From Anas platyrhynchos (lineage: Eukaryota; Chordata; Aves; Anseriformes; Anatidae): DNA of 64,000 nt. The stretch covers positions 27,871,001-27,935,000 of the forward strand of contig NC_092591.1 of NCBI RefSeq assembly GCF_047663525.1, given 5' to 3'. Below the pieces are notes generated by a model, which did not search any database, was not told the origin of the DNA, and was given only the letters and a program-made list of their open reading frames with translations. Positions 25,730 through 39,500 of the stretch are shown here, piece after piece. Numbering within the stretch: position 1 is the stretch's first letter; each line of letters begins with the position of its first letter. A program made the position numbers and the translations under genes.

Positions 25730-28328
25730 CACAACAGAGAAACAAGGAGCAACATACAAAGAGTAAGAAGCAAAAAAGTACAGAATCATAACCGTAATAA
25801 TCATAATAATAATCATAAATACTCAAATCTATCATTCATAGATTGCAATGACAACACTGATAGCTTATTATCATTAGTATTAAGAGTGGTAGGGGGAACA
25901 GGACAGCGGGAGGGGGTTCTGTGGGGGCACAGTCTCCTAAGGGGCAGACATAACAGGGATGAAGGTCCAAAGAAACAAAGAGAAGGGCTGGGAAGGCAGC
26001 AGGGGCTGGGGACACTGCTGCCGAGGCTAGGGACGAGCCTGCTCCAACCCAAGCCTCTGGCTCGGTGTTGCCGACCTGGTCTCTGCCCTCCCTCCAGCTG
26101 TGCTCAGCCCCCAAGCTGCGGGTGGGAAAGGTCCTGCCATGGGGCTCAGGGAAGGGCACCGTGTCCCCCCTAGCCTAAAGGAAAGCTGAGGGTTGGTCTG
26201 GAGGGACCTTTCCTCTCCTCTGCCCTCACTCCTGCCACCACAAGGGCATCCATCCTCATTGGATCGGGGTGGAGACCCCGTAAAAAGGCTTGGCCACGAG
26301 ATGATGAGGAAGGCCACCAGACCACACGTCCATCCTCACAGTAACTCTCTGGTTCACGGACAAAGTGGTCCACCAGGCAGAGCCTGATTTAAAAAAAACA
26401 CTGAAGTTAATTGCAAGCCCCTTGGTGACCCTCATGGCTTTGGGTCAGCACTGGCACTAGACAATCAGGCAGAGCTGCCCTGTCAAGGGGTGTTTTCTGG
26501 ATGCAGCCTTAAAATATTGCACATGAGAGGGCTTCTGGTGCACACACCCAGCATCAAGGGGAAGAATGAATATGAAATACGTCAAAGGAAGGCTGCAGAG
26601 GTGGGTGGTGAATGTCTCCTGGCAGCTATGATCTATCTATGAGTCTTAAAAGGTTTCTGTGTGCTCTGGTTTCAGAGGAGAGAGCAGCCCACAGAGCCTC
26701 GAGCAGAGCTGAGGAGCATCCAGGGGCACGGCAGGGTGGAGATGACAAAACGCAAACCACATATCTGCTTCTTTGCAGACATTTAGTGTCTCATCTACAC
26801 CACTCTCCCCTTCCTCCTTGACTTAGTCCAGCTGCTTTTTGGCTCCTGTAGCACATCACGTCTGCTAACAGGATGAGTTATACGAGCCCCTGCTACTGCC
26901 TCCTGTCATCCTCCCACATGGCCATGCCAACCTGTTGTCGTCCTTTTCCTATTAAATCACTTGAGAAGTCCCTTACTCCCCCCTTCACCGGCCAGAGCCC
27001 ACCTAACAGATTCCTGCCAACAATTTGTCTGACCTGAGCTGGTACCAACACTCGAGGACCACGGGATGGGCTCAAGAAGAGGTGTCACCACCCAGAGCAG
27101 CAGGAGGCGATGGGCAGAGAATGACTTCGTCTACCTTTTGTGGCCAGGAGGGAGAAATTTTTCAAGTTCCAATGAGAACACAGCACAAATGACGGGCAGA
27201 AAGGGTAGATTGTAAATGAGGTTGATGAGGTTGTCGTCAGGATGAGGTTGGCAGAGCAGGCAACAACGAGCAGGGTGTGAGGGGCTGAAAACTGAGCAGG
27301 CGAAGGCTGAAAAGCCCTGGCGCTAATTTTCCAGCATCATCACTCTCTCAAACCATCAGGTTAACTTGTGGCCACACGGCCAGGAGGAGGAACGCTCTTT
27401 CTACCTACTCCAAGGTTCAGGTCGGCAAGACTCAGCTGGTTTGAGGCGTTTGCTGGAGGCAATGACGGATGATGGTGTGCTCTTAAGGGACCTTGGGGTA
27501 CCATGTGGGAGCACATGGGAGCTCCCCAGCATGACCTCTTTGAAAAAACAGGAAAAATAAAGCCAAGCCGAGGACAGCAAGGAGCCTCCAGGGAGGCTCA
27601 CCTCGGCTGTGGACATGCACACAGAGGCAGAGGAGTTCAGGGAGCAGGCAGCTGGAGTGAGCTGCCCCTCCGCACATCATCGCAGCCCCGCGTGCCTCTG
27701 GGCTGCGTTCACCTTTAAACCTGAGATTGCTTGTTTTTGTCACGTGTAGCTGGATCTAGAGAGAGAAACGGACAACAAGAGGAGGAACGAGGGGAAGGAA
27801 GAAAAAAACTGTGCGGATCCAGAAAAGAAAAATTGCTCAAAGGATGACACAGGACACGGACACGCACGAACGGAGACCCCTGAGGTATTAGCTTTGCAAA
27901 CTAGCGCGAGACAAGGGAGAAAGCAAAGACAGCCACAGGGAGAGATGTGCTTTGCAGCAGAGGCAGCTCAGTGCCTACAGCTCCAGAAAGCAGCTTCTCA
28001 GCAAGCCTGAAGTCGGGCTTTGGAGGGGCAAGGGCTTGGCTCCCCATGAGTATGGGCAGCTGGGAAGGGGGGAAGCACCCGCAAACACATTCCCCCCAAA
28101 AAAACTCAGCCCAGGAGTTTCAGGGCTGGGGACAGCAGGCAAAACACCCCCACCATGAAATCCCAACCATCAGCGACCTCCCCTCCTGATGCTGCAGCGG
28201 CATCAGATGCCTTCCTCTTCCCCACGCATCCCCAGGGATGCCCAGTGCCCTTCCCTCCATTTCGGGTGACTCCCTCCTCTTCCTCTCCTGCCAGGGAGGG
28301 CAGCCCAGGGGAGGGAAGGGGGTAGCAA

Positions 28329-28410
28329 CTGGGATGGGGTCGATGGCTGGGATGGGGATGATGATCGGGATGGGAATGATGTCTGGGATGGGAACAATGG
28401 CCAGGGCGGG
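28329..28410. repeat. Imperfect GGGATGGGGATGATG-type tandem repeat
   Basis: Four to five degenerate copies of an 18-24 base G/A/T-rich unit lie inside the presumed DUSP8 3' UTR. Confidence 0.75.
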
Positions 28411-28842
28411 GATGAGGAGAAGTAAACAGGGACTAAGAAAAGGGGAAGAAGCGGCAGCAGCTTCCAGAAAGGGAAGTTTTCTGGCTCAGTTTGTGTTGCA
28501 AGAAGATTTTACATCTTGCTTGTTCACTTGTTCATTTCTAGAAAAAGTGCTCCGAAGAGTTTTCTGTCCCCTTTTCGCTGCACCCGGAGGGAATGGGGGA
28601 AAATCTTTGTCGTCGACATGAGCTATAGAAGGAGCCACAGGCCTCAGATATTGCTTAGAAACTCGTATTTCAGATTTAAATACCATACACAGTAAAAATA
28701 GAGCTGAAAGTACCGCCCCACATTGTCTGCAAATCATTGCCAGAATGAAACAGCTTCAATAAATTAAAAACAAAACAAAAAATTGAAATATTATTTACGT
28801 CTCAATAAAAATCGCAGTAAAACCATTTACCTTTTTTTTCTT

Positions 28843-28900
28843 TGTGTGTGTGTGTGTGTTTTCTTTATATTATATATAATATATATTTATATATGTATAG
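28843..28900. repeat. (TG)n followed by (TA)-rich tract
   Basis: A short TG dinucleotide run (28843-28859) is followed by about 40 bases of almost pure A/T (TATATATAATATATATTTATA type). It lies in the presumed DUSP8 3' UTR. Confidence 0.9.
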
Positions 28901-29436
28901 GGCTGCTCTAGTGCAGCATCTTTAGGATACTCAGCCAGAGAAACACGGGGGCGCATGCTTAGTGCACCGGGGTGCAGGGAGGGGGTGGCTGGGATGCCCC
29001 TTCCCCACTTTGACGGAGTGGTGCTGTGCCCCGTCCCCATGGGACCATGTCCCCCCCCAAGTCAGGAGCAGGCTCTGCTCACCCTCCTGACCCCAAATTG
29101 TAATTCCTGCCCCTTCCCTCTTGAATTTTACACCCCAAATTTGAGCACGGGGCTCTGAGGGCTGCTCTCCTGTCACCGCTCCATGTGCAAAAGCCCAGGG
29201 TGATGTACCCAAGGGCTGGGGTAGGAGAGAGGGACTAGGATGGGAACGGGGGGGACACTAAGCATTCACCATGATGTTTCCTGACTGTGGATTCATTCCT
29301 CTTTGCTTTCGTTTTGGCATGTGCGCTCCCGAAAATGCGCACACGGGTATAAATACTCCCCACCCGCCCTCCCCACGTCTCTCCCCATCTTAAATATCCC
29401 CCCCCCCCGTTGCTCTCCAAGCGCCCGCGATGGGTG

Positions 29437-30532
29437 TCAGGACACCTCGATGATCTCCATGCTGCCCGAAAAGCTCGACTGTTTGCCTATTTTGCCCAGC
29501 TCTTCCCGGGACCTGCCCTCGGACATGGTCTCCTCGAACTCCATCTGGCAGCTCCTCCTCTTGAACTGCTTCTCGGCGCCGGCCTCCTCGTGCCAGCTGT
29601 GCCTCCCGTCCCGCGCCTCTGCCCGCTGCTTGTCCCTCAGTCTGATCTCACAGCCCCCCGGCACCCCATTGCACCCGAACGGGGGGTACGGGCTGGTGCC
29701 GGTGAACAACGTCCCACCGCTGGTGCTACCGCCGCCACCACCGCCGCCACCGCTGGCTGAGTCCGTGCCGAAGTACCAGCCTCCTTCGGAGGACGGGGTG
29801 CTGGGGGACTCCAGGTGGACGCCCCCCCAGGAGCCGTTGGAGGATGGTGGTGGGCCAGGAAGGCTGAGCCTCGGCGGCTGCTGGAGGCTCTCCTCTGTCC
29901 CAGGGCTCTTGCGGGCTGTGCCGACGTTGAGGCTGAGCCCGTGGGCTGGCGAGCCCGCCGCGTGCCGGTGTTTGCGCCGCTGCCTCACCTTGGCCTCCAG
30001 CAGGAGGTCGGGACCGCTGGGTCGGTCGGGGCTGTCGGGCACCGGGGAGAACTGGCCATTTGGCCCCGAGGGGCTGTCCAGCTTGCAGAGCTTGGGGGCT
30101 TCCCCGGTGCTGGGGGGACCCGGGGGGTCCTGCCGCAGGCCGGGGGAGTAGGCGGATTTGATGTCCAGGGAGAAGGAGCGTTTCAGGCGGTTGGTGTCCT
30201 GGATGCGCTCCGAGGAGAGGTGCAAGCCGTTGAGTCCCTGCTGCAGCGCCGTGGGTGACAAGATCTTGGGAGGCCCACCGTGCCTCTCGGGGTCGCTGGG
30301 GGGGGGTGCGGAGGTTGTGCTTCTCGGTGCCTCCTCGACCTTCTCTGAGGTAGACGGTGCGGGGTGCCTGCCGCCCTCGGACACCTCGGCTGGGTCCTGC
30401 GGGGCCTCTCCCTCTCCCCGGTCGCCCTGGGCTTTCAGGGCCTTGAGGAGCTTCAGGCTCCTCTCGTACTCCAGGAGCTGGCCCAGGAAGTTGAAGTTGG
30501 GTGAGATCGACGGGCGGCGGTCCTTAACGAAC
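29437..30532 (-). CDS. DUSP8: DUSP8 coding exon 6 (last): end of catalytic domain and C-terminal tail
   Basis: The acceptor CTTCTCGGCAG precedes GTTCGTTAAG; the first base completes Arg274 (AG|G). The exon encodes residues 275-638 and stops at TGA (29437-29439). It begins with FVKDRRPSISPNFNFLGQL, the last helices of the DSP fold, then a low-complexity tail of about 330 residues. Conserved islands are LQQGLNGLHLSSERIQDTNR (371-390), KRSFSLDIKSAY (391-402), APKLCKLDSPSG (419-430), FKRRSCQMEFEE (597-608) and the C-terminal FSGSMEIIEVS. A run of eight Gly (535-542) is coded by alternating GGC/GGT codons. The tail may govern localisation or stability; that is inferred from the family. Confidence 0.97.
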
Positions 30533-33500
30533 CTGCCGAGAAGTGCAGACAACCCTGGTTGGTGTTTGGTCCTTCAGTGGGTCATCCCTACCCTCTCAGT
30601 CTCTTTGGGGCATCATCCAGGACCTTCTACCAGACCTCCCAAAGAAAGGAGTTTTGGGGAACCTTTACCCCTTGGGCCGTGGGATGCTCTAGGGTAAAGC
30701 TGGCACCGCTCAGACTCTGGGGTTTTTACTCCTCCCCACCTCATTTTACTGCTCCCAACCTTCCTCCATGCATGCACTATGTGAAGGGAAGGTTTGGTTT
30801 GGTTTCAACAGGACTCAGCCACGGCAAGACAAAACTTCAGGGAGCTCCCACCCTCTCCTTCTGGGCAGAGATGGCTTCCCTTCCCTGGGCTGAAGCACAC
30901 CAGCACAACCCCTCCCCATCCTCCAGGGAACTCTTACCTGTAAGCATCGTCTGACGACATACCCATGGTCTTCATGATGTAGGCGATGGCAATGGTGGCT
31001 GACCGGGAGATCCCTGCCAAGCAGTGCACAATCACCTGGCAGCTCGACACCTTGGCCTTGTCTGGAGCAAGGTAGAGGAAATGGAGAGAAAAGTGTTGAT
31101 GAGGTGAGCAAAATGGCTCTAGCTTCTCTTCCCAGCCCTCAACCCCCCGTGTGTGAAAGGACAAGGGTTGCGGGGAATAAGACCGTGGAGGCGGCCAGAA
31201 GAAAAGTCTGGGTTTTGAGGGCCAGCTGAAGGGTCTGTAAGCATTATAATGAAAGCTCACCAATGAATTCAATGGATTTGTCCAGCCAGGGAAGCAGCTT
31301 CTCACAGTAGTTGTCATTGACAGGAATGCGCATGAAGTGACTATCACAGATGAAGTCTGGCTTGGGACAGGAGTTGCTGGCGTTGAGGACGTAGCTTATC
31401 CCGTTCTGCGTCATCAGGTCCTGGTGGGAAAGACGGGATCGAACAATTGGCTGAGTTCAGCTGCCACAGAGTGCTGCAGATCTGTCTTTCCACACGTTCC
31501 CTGCTGTTACCCATCCCAATATTTTTTCCCCTGTGTCTCCTGCTGCTTCTTGGCCTAGCTGAAGCTACCATCAGCCCGTTGATGCTACCTGGCTGATGCT
31601 CAGCACAGACTGGCTAAGAAGGACGTGCCCATTTAGATGACATGTTTGAAACTCAATAGATCTTTACTTTGGCCCATTGGCATGACCAAAGAGTCCTGGA
31701 AGAGGGTCCTGGAAGAGAAAGCCCAAGTACCCCAGTATGAAAAGAAGAATGGGAAAATGTAAGAAAGAAAACCAATGAAAACTCTCACTGAAAGCTCAGA
31801 AAGAACCAGTTCAGAGTGGGAGGAGGCACCGCACCAGAGGAGTGGGCTGAGTTATCAGTAGCACCCTATGTTAACCAATATTGGCCCATTTCTTTGCTCT
31901 TGATCCATACAGAAACACATCGGGAGTTCTCAGGTTTGCTAGATGTTCACAGTTCTTCACTAACTCGTGCTGAATTCAGCTCAGAAGAGGCTCACATAAA
32001 CCACTGACTTCAGGCTCTAGCCACCGATACCTCACAACACACACTCTTCTCTGGTTCACAGGAGGAACTGACTCTTCTCGCTTTCTGACTCTGGAGTGAA
32101 CCTGGACCCGTTTTCTGTTACTTTTCTGCTTCAACCACTCAATGGCCATCATCACTGCCTTTGTTTCTCATTCAGTAAAATGCCATGGCACAGAGGAGGT
32201 GTTAGATAATGAGGATCAGATAAAAAATTGCAAGGAGGGGGTGACCCATGGACCACCCCTCAGGGAACTGGCTTGCAGGGTGCTGCATCAACACCAAACT
32301 CTGCTCCTTCCCTTCTGGGACAAAGCCAGCTTTGTCCGTACGTGTTGCTGACAGAAAATTCATGGCAGTCCTTCCCCTTCCCGTCAGATCACACATCATC
32401 TGTATAACCAAGGGCAGGTTGCACATAAAAATGGGGAACATCTGTGCCAGCTGCCTGGCCTGCACTACTTCAGGGAAGACCTGGAATTAAACAGGAGGAG
32501 GAAAGAAATATGGGGATAAAGGAGTCCTTTCACACATCAGAGGAGTGCCTGGAGCAGCCACCTGGGACCTCTGCCTTGAGACATGCTGGAGAGGAGAAGT
32601 GTTGCCTGTGTGCAATGTCTGCACTTGACCCTGCTCTGCTGCCTACTGACAGAGCATCTGCTGGCCACCTCACTGCCATGCTGGCAGAAAACACGGCTCC
32701 AAAAGATGAACAGAACCCTCTGAGGAGTTGGGGAGGAAAGGAAACCATCAATTTTCTTGCCTGACATTGGCTCCTCAGGATATTTTGGCTCCGGCTCTCT
32801 GGTGGCCAGTCCCTGCCCGCCCCAGCTCGCGGCGGGGCCGTCCCCAGCAGGCTCTGAAGAACCCAACCTCAGCTTGATGGAGCCAGCCCAGCTCCCAGGC
32901 TCACATTCTTGGCATTTTTCTCTTTCATTTCCTTCTGCTCCCTGTATATGATTTCTCTCTCCCTCCTTTCTCTTTCCACCCCCCTCCATTGCCCCGGTCC
33001 CTCTCCCTGCTCCTGCCTGGGGCGAGGACGCCTGCCTGGCTCCCTCCTGCCTGCAGTAGGTGCCCAGTGGCATTTTAACTATGATTTCTCCTTTCTTCTC
33101 ACTGTTACTATTTTTCCTCTAAACAAAATTCCTTCCCTGCCATGCCATCACGGCGCTGCCCTTCCAGCACTGTTAAAAGGGCAGCATCCCTCTGTTCTCC
33201 TCTCTCCCCACGGCCAAACGTTGCCCACTTTTGGGTCGCCAAACAGAGCCCTCTCCCAGATGTGTCCCCTCAGTGAGGCTGTACCTTGTTCAGGACGTCC
33301 TTCTGGGAGCCCAGGTAGAGATGTGGCAGGATGCGTGTGGGGCCGACGTTGGCCACGGGTAAGCACGGCTGGGAGATGCTCATCGGCAGGATGGCAGCGG
33401 GCTTCCCCTCGCAGAGCCCCGGGAAGCAGGACGAGAAGGTGGCAAAGCCTCCTGCAGAGAAAACAGGGACATTGAGCTCACAGCAGCCAGGCTGGGACCA

Positions 33501-36500
33501 TCAGGACCTGCACCCAGAGGGCTGGGGATGAAATGGTGATAATCCCTGACAATGAGAGCAGAGCTTTGCAGAGCAAAAAGCCAACAACCATCATTACCCT
33601 GGGGAATCCACCACTTTGCTAGGCACTCCCTTCCAATGCTTGGCCACCCTCTCCATGAAGAATTTCTTCCTCATGCCCCATCAAAACCTCTCCTGGTGCA
33701 ACTTGAGGCTGTCTTGCACCACCTCCTGCTCCTCACAACTTCATCTAAATGACAAGGACAGAAAGTCCTTGAAGACAACGAGGATCACTTTTGGATAGCA
33801 AAACCCACCGGAGCAGGATGACTTGGCGAGCTCGCACTGAGCAAGCCCAAGCCTGGGACTTCTGAGCAGACCAGCACATGGGAACCTGCAGGCCATTGCA
33901 CTCAAGCTGGGAACATCACCCTCACGCAATCTGGCAGTGACACCGCTCACAGATTTCCTGCCTTTCTAATGGCCAAATGCTGGCCTGCTCTGCACAGCAG
34001 CGCTAATTAGAAAAGGAAGCCTGAAAAAACGGAGAGGGGGACGCGGCGTAGGTTTTGCCAGAAGGGGAGAAATTTAATTTCTCCTGAACAGATTTCCTTG
34101 CCGTTTTTCATGGTCTGGCCGTACTGAATGTGACAGCAAGCCTCACCCAATCTACTGCACCAAGCAGTGGGTGGCAGCTTGGTGCAATGGAGAGCACCTG
34201 GGTGGTACCAGCCCAGGCAGCCTCCCCAGCGGTTTTCCCTGTCATGCAGGTGAGTAGATGCAGCTTGACAGAAGCCAGAGAAGACTTTGAGGTTTGTCTG
34301 ACTTCAGTTGTTATAGGGACCTGGACACCTCTGTGAGACCCTTCTGAAAGTCTCAGCCTCAGGATCCAGCACCACAGGAATCCCTGCCCATCTCTGCAGC
34401 TGAACAAGACATTTTAACAAGCCTTCACTAACGACCTTTCCATTCAGTCTCTCCCCTTGGAGAGAGGGGAGCCTTGGCACACTCAGTTTACCCTCTCCAG
34501 GCCCTTGCAGCATTTCTGCTGACCCTCCTGGAGCACTTCCCTGGCTGCTGCTGTGGCACCCAGGCTTGGACAGGGTATGACTGGCCCTGCAGACAACCCA
34601 CCCACCACATTTGGGAGGTGAAGGTGATGGAGAAGCCAGAGCAGCGCACAAAATCATGCTCATGCTGTCCTCCATCACCATCTCTTTGCATCTTGGAAGC
34701 CACAGTCTCCTCCAGGGGAGCTGCTCCTGCATCAGCCCCAGGAGAAGGTGTCCTCCAACCGACCTTTTCCTCCTTTGCTTAAGTCTTCCTGGTGCCTAAC
34801 ACCAGCCGCAGCATCCAAACCTGGCCCAGCCAGGCGGCGAAGAGTTAAAGCACCTTATCATCTTCTCCAGCACTTCCTTTTCCCTGGCTCCCTCTGAAAT
34901 GACATCACCTCTCAACTGGGGCATTAAATCAGAGCGAAGGAAGGAGGCCCAGCGCAGGTGCAGCGCAGCTCCGGTTACCACTCGCCCCTGTGCTGCGTCC
35001 CCGTGGCCAAGGAGCATAAATCACCACCCCACGCACATTTGGGTGCCACCCCCAGCTCGAGCTGCCACATGTGGGGCTGCTGGGGCAGACCACAGGATGG
35101 GGAAGCAGGGGCAGAAAGGTTTGCATGGTGGGGAAGGGGTCTAATGGGATGCATGTTTGACTTGCGTACAACAACGTGGAGGGTTTGGCAAAGAAATCCA
35201 ATGTGCTCATGGGGAGTGGGGTGCACGTACAGCTTGTGAGCGGTGCCTCCTCTGTTCCCCAGCCTCTCGCCCTCGTTCATACCCATCAAGAGCTGCCTGG
35301 GGCTGCCTACGGCTTCAAATCTCCCAAAGCCAGGAGCGGGGTGACCTCATAGCTGCAGCAGGCCAGGACATGCTGCTGCTCGCCGGCGTCGCCGTCTCCC
35401 CCTCACCCGCCTCTGCCCGGGGAAGCACCACCAGGAGCACAGGGGGCTCGCTGGCCCCAAGCAAACTTCCCTGGGCTGTGCCCCTGTCCCTCCTGTCCTC
35501 ATTTCCCCCACGCTCACCACCAGCTGCTTGGGGGAAACCCTAGAGTCGGGCACCCGCCGCTGGTCCGACCTCGCTGCGGCGCTCACCCCACCCGCGCTGG
35601 CTGCTCCAGCATGCCTCGCATTTTTAGAAAGCGAAGCAGCTCTCCCAAACAATCCCAAAGGCGGTGAGTGTCCCTGGCAGGGCTCCCACCGATACCTGGG
35701 CTTTCCCCTCCGTACCCCGGGCCACAGCTTTGTTCAGAGAGAGCAGCAGTGCCCAGCGGTCTTCCTTTCTCTGGGCACATTGGGAATTAGGCTCGGGAAG
35801 GATTTCTAGAGGTGAAGTGGGTGCTTAAGGGTCTCTGGTACCTTCCTGATGCTCCCCTCCAGCCTGGCTTGCTGGTGAGGAGCTGCTCCCGGTGCAGCAT
35901 GGACACACAGTCTGCTGGTGGATCATCAGGGCTATCAAAATCATTCCCATTGAAAAACAGTGTTTTCATGGCAAAACTTGGCATTTCTGTGTCTCTTACA
36001 GTCACCTGTGTCAGGTGGAGGTGAGGGACGGGGACAATAGGACAAGTGGGAGATGTCTGGGTGCAGATGCTCCTGCTGGAGATGAAGGAAGGAGCCAAAA
36101 AACAGCATTAGGTGGGTGCTGGGGAAGGCTGGGGGATGAAAACAACCCCCCAGATTTTGGGGGCTCATTCAGCAAAGCCCCTGGAGAAATAGCCCTTAGC
36201 AGCATCACCCCCAGCCTTGCTCTGCACAGCCCTGGGGACGAGGTGGTCCCTGGTGGCAAACAGAGGAGGGGAAAAACCCCATCTTCCCACTTCCATCCTC
36301 CTCTTCACCAGGCTCCCCCCAGAGCATGTCAGTGATGAAACTGGGTTTGTTGGGGACCTGCCTGGGATATGGAAGGCGACCAGAAGGTGGGAGAGGCACC
36401 GGGGACCCCTCCACTGCCTTGGCTGTCACCTTCTGGTGGTCTCTGGGGACATTCAGCTCATGTTATGGGCAATGCAGGTCCCCAGCCCTATGGAGTGTGC

Positions 36501-39500
36501 CCAGCCCCACGGAGTGTCCCCAGCCCCACGAGTCTCCTCAATACCCCTCAGAGAGCAAACTGCACGTGCAGTGCCCCCCTGAGCCACTGAGCCACATCCT
36601 TGCCACCAGCCCCCCGTGCGCATGGCCAGCCTGAAGGCTCCCCATAAGGAAGGGGGGGAGGTGACCCGCCACAAACCCCATTAAAGAGGTGCTTTATAGC
36701 CCACCCTCCTTGCTCCCACAACGGGCATTAAGAAGCTGCACGGGGCTTCCCGGGCAGGTGCTGGAGCTTTCTCAGCAGCCTGGCACAGCCCCAAGAGCCT
36801 GCCAGATAAAAGCCCAGCAAGCCCGGGGATGCTGCCATCCCTGTGCTGGAGCCTCCCCCCCACCAGCTTGTCCCCCTTAAACCTCCCGAGAGGAGGCTGA
36901 GAGAGGCTGGCCTCTGCCCGGCTCTCATTAAGATGCCTGCGGTGGCTGGCAGCCGCTGCCAGGGCGGCACGTGGCGAGGGGCAGCGGGCACGCGAGCCAG
37001 CACGCGTCTCGGCTGCTCCAGCGGCGCTGGCTCCCCCCCGGCCGTGCCGGCTCGGCAGCCGGGCTGCTGAGCTGCTGAACAGCCCCAGAGGTGGGCAGGG
37101 GGCTTCGGGAGAGCGTTTCCAAGAGCTGAGGGCATTAAGGATTTCTGGAGCAACACGGAGGTGGCTGCCCTCCTCCGTGGTTTTTGTTCAGCTGCTGTGA
37201 CTGCTCCCGAAGGCGAGGATGTGTGCCTAAAGTGATGCATTAACGCTGGACTGAGGCATGGCAGGGGATGATGAGGGTGGGGGGGGGGTGTGTGCAAAAC
37301 CTCGGCCCTTGACCGTGTTGTGCCCGGCATCTTGGCGGCAGGTTAAATGGAAGGAAGGGTGGTGGCGGGGCCAGGCACGGCACACGTCATCCCCAGAGCT
37401 GCTGGGAAAATCCCTCTCTGCAAAACACCGGCTCCCTGCCTCTCGTGCTGGGTGGGAGCCTGCTCACGCTGGCGGTGTGATGCAACGCTGCTTACTGTCA
37501 CCCTTACTCACCGCACTCCAGGAAGCTCCTGGGGTTTCTCAGAGCTTCCCGATGCTTAGGAAATGCTGAGTTTTCCCCCTGCCATCCCCTTGCTGTTTCC
37601 CCCACTGACAATGCCCGGTGCAGTCCCACCGGGTGAAATCTTGCTGTTCTGCAGCCTGGCCAACTCGCCCTCTCCTGGCTGATGCTCTCCTGGCTGCAGC
37701 AAGGGATAAACTGCCTCCCTGTTACACCCTCCATCAGTGCAAAGCAGGCTTTTTGCACTAATCACTGCTAAGCCAAATCCTGCAACGTCCCTCTAGGTCT
37801 ACCCCAGCTAGCCATGTGCAAGGGCCCTCTCCAGCTTTTTCTGCTCCCACCCATCTCCATGCAATGCTCATTCCATCCCCTGCTCATCCATCTCCCTGCT
37901 CACACCGCATCCCCCTGCTTCCCCCTCTCCATCCTGCTCAGCCTTTGTGCCTGGGCTCTGCTTTCACCCTCCCTTCATTTGGCACTGAATTTCATCACCC
38001 CCACTGCCAGCTCTTTCTTTCTTTTTCCTTTTTATTTTTTTTTCCCCAAGCGGTCGGGATGAGAGAGCCGATGAATCAGCCCTGCTCCTGATTCACGTGA
38101 ATTCCCCATTTCCCAAAGCGTCACCCCCAGCAGCTTTGGGGTGACCTCACGGACCGGTCCCAGACCCCCACCCTGCCTGCTCCCACTGCCTGTCCCTCTC
38201 CCTGCTCCCAAACGAGCAGAGAACTTCCTTAAAAAAAAGGAAAAATGGCAGAAAGGAAGCCCTCCACCCACACAAACACAGACACGCTCCCAGAGCTGCT
38301 GGGCTTGATTTTCCTCTGGTGACTGTGTCTGCTTTGGACCAGCCTTACTCGTTCTAAGTAAAGGAAAATGTGTCATTTCCAGGAGTGACTTATTACTAAT
38401 GACACCATCACTGGGTTATGTGGTTCGTGCCACAAAAACCTGTCAGGCACTTTTAGCAGGCTCCCATTTTAAGTGGTGATGGAGGGGAAGTTTCTTGATT
38501 CAACCATTCGGTAATCTAGGTCATCCCAGGCTCGGCGTGTTTTTAAGCTGCTCCACTTAATATCTCCTTCCTCCGCTCGCCCTTCACCCTGGCACTGCAA
38601 AACGCCGCCAAGCCCGTGTCTGAACGCAGTCCCTCTGCAGCCGGGCGTGCAGCAATCGCGCTAGTGAAGCGAAATGGCTCCGCCGGGCAGCTGCAGCGCC
38701 GCAGCGCCGTTTTGTTCAATTGCTCCTCGCACACCTCTCTGCCCTCGCCCATCCTCGTCCCCGCGCGCTCCCCTCGCGTCGGTTCCCTCCTCCGGGGATG
38801 AGGATGCGGCACCCTCGGTGAGCCCTGCCAAGAAGGTGCCACATGGCAAAGCCTGCCCCGGTGCCCACGGAGCAGCACCGCGCAGTGCCCGGACGCGGCG
38901 CCCGCATCCTGCTCGCCTCCAGCTGCCTCCCAAATGGCTCTTGCCCATCGCCCGTGGCTGGACGTGCGTGCTCTCGCCCCCTCCAAACGCTCGCCGATCG
39001 CCTCCACGTCCCTGCTCGCCGGCCGCCTGCTCTCTTTGTATGGGCAGCCATCGCGCTCCGCTCCCCATCAGCCGCTCTCCATCCCCCGGGCGAAGCGGGG
39101 ACAGGCTGCGTGTCCCCCCTCTTCCCCCTCCGTCCCCATCGGAAGGAAAGGAGCCGGCCGGCTGACAAACCTCGCATGTCCCTGCTCTCCTTCATCCTCC
39201 GCACCCTTATTTTCAGCTTCATCTGCCCCTCGTGCATGTCTGTCCAGAACTGGTCCTCGGCCGGGGCGAGCATTACGTCCACAGGCATCCAGGCAGCTGG
39301 GCTGCGGCTCGCGGGGGCACCTCTCGCCCTAGCAAAACAACAGCTGGCGGGCAAAAAAAACCCCGAAGCCACCTCGCCAAAAAAGCAGCCCCCGCAGCAA
39401 AGCACCGAAAGCCTCCCCCCTGCGCCAGCTTTCGGGGAAAAATTGAAAAAAAAAAAAACCACACAAGAAAAAAAAAAAACTAAAAAGATAGGAGCGGGGC

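Larger units (their letters stand above)
24465..29436 (-). other. DUSP8: DUSP8 3' UTR (longest form)
   Basis: The region downstream of the DUSP8 stop codon has no further coding exon, and two plausible poly(A) signals end it (25724-25729 and 24486-24491). Within it lie an AU-rich segment (about 28640-28830), a (TG)n/(TA)n tract (28843-28900), an imperfect GGGATGGGGATGATG-type tandem repeat (28329-28410) and an AU-rich terminal block (25730-25870). Long AU-rich 3' UTRs are usual for DUSP genes and allow control by RNA stability factors and microRNAs. The exact end is inferred. Confidence 0.55.

Noticed and set aside
29303-30258. Plus-strand ORFs antisense to DUSP8 last exon (282 and 147 codons)
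   Set aside because: Shadows of the GC-rich DUSP8 coding exon on the other strand.
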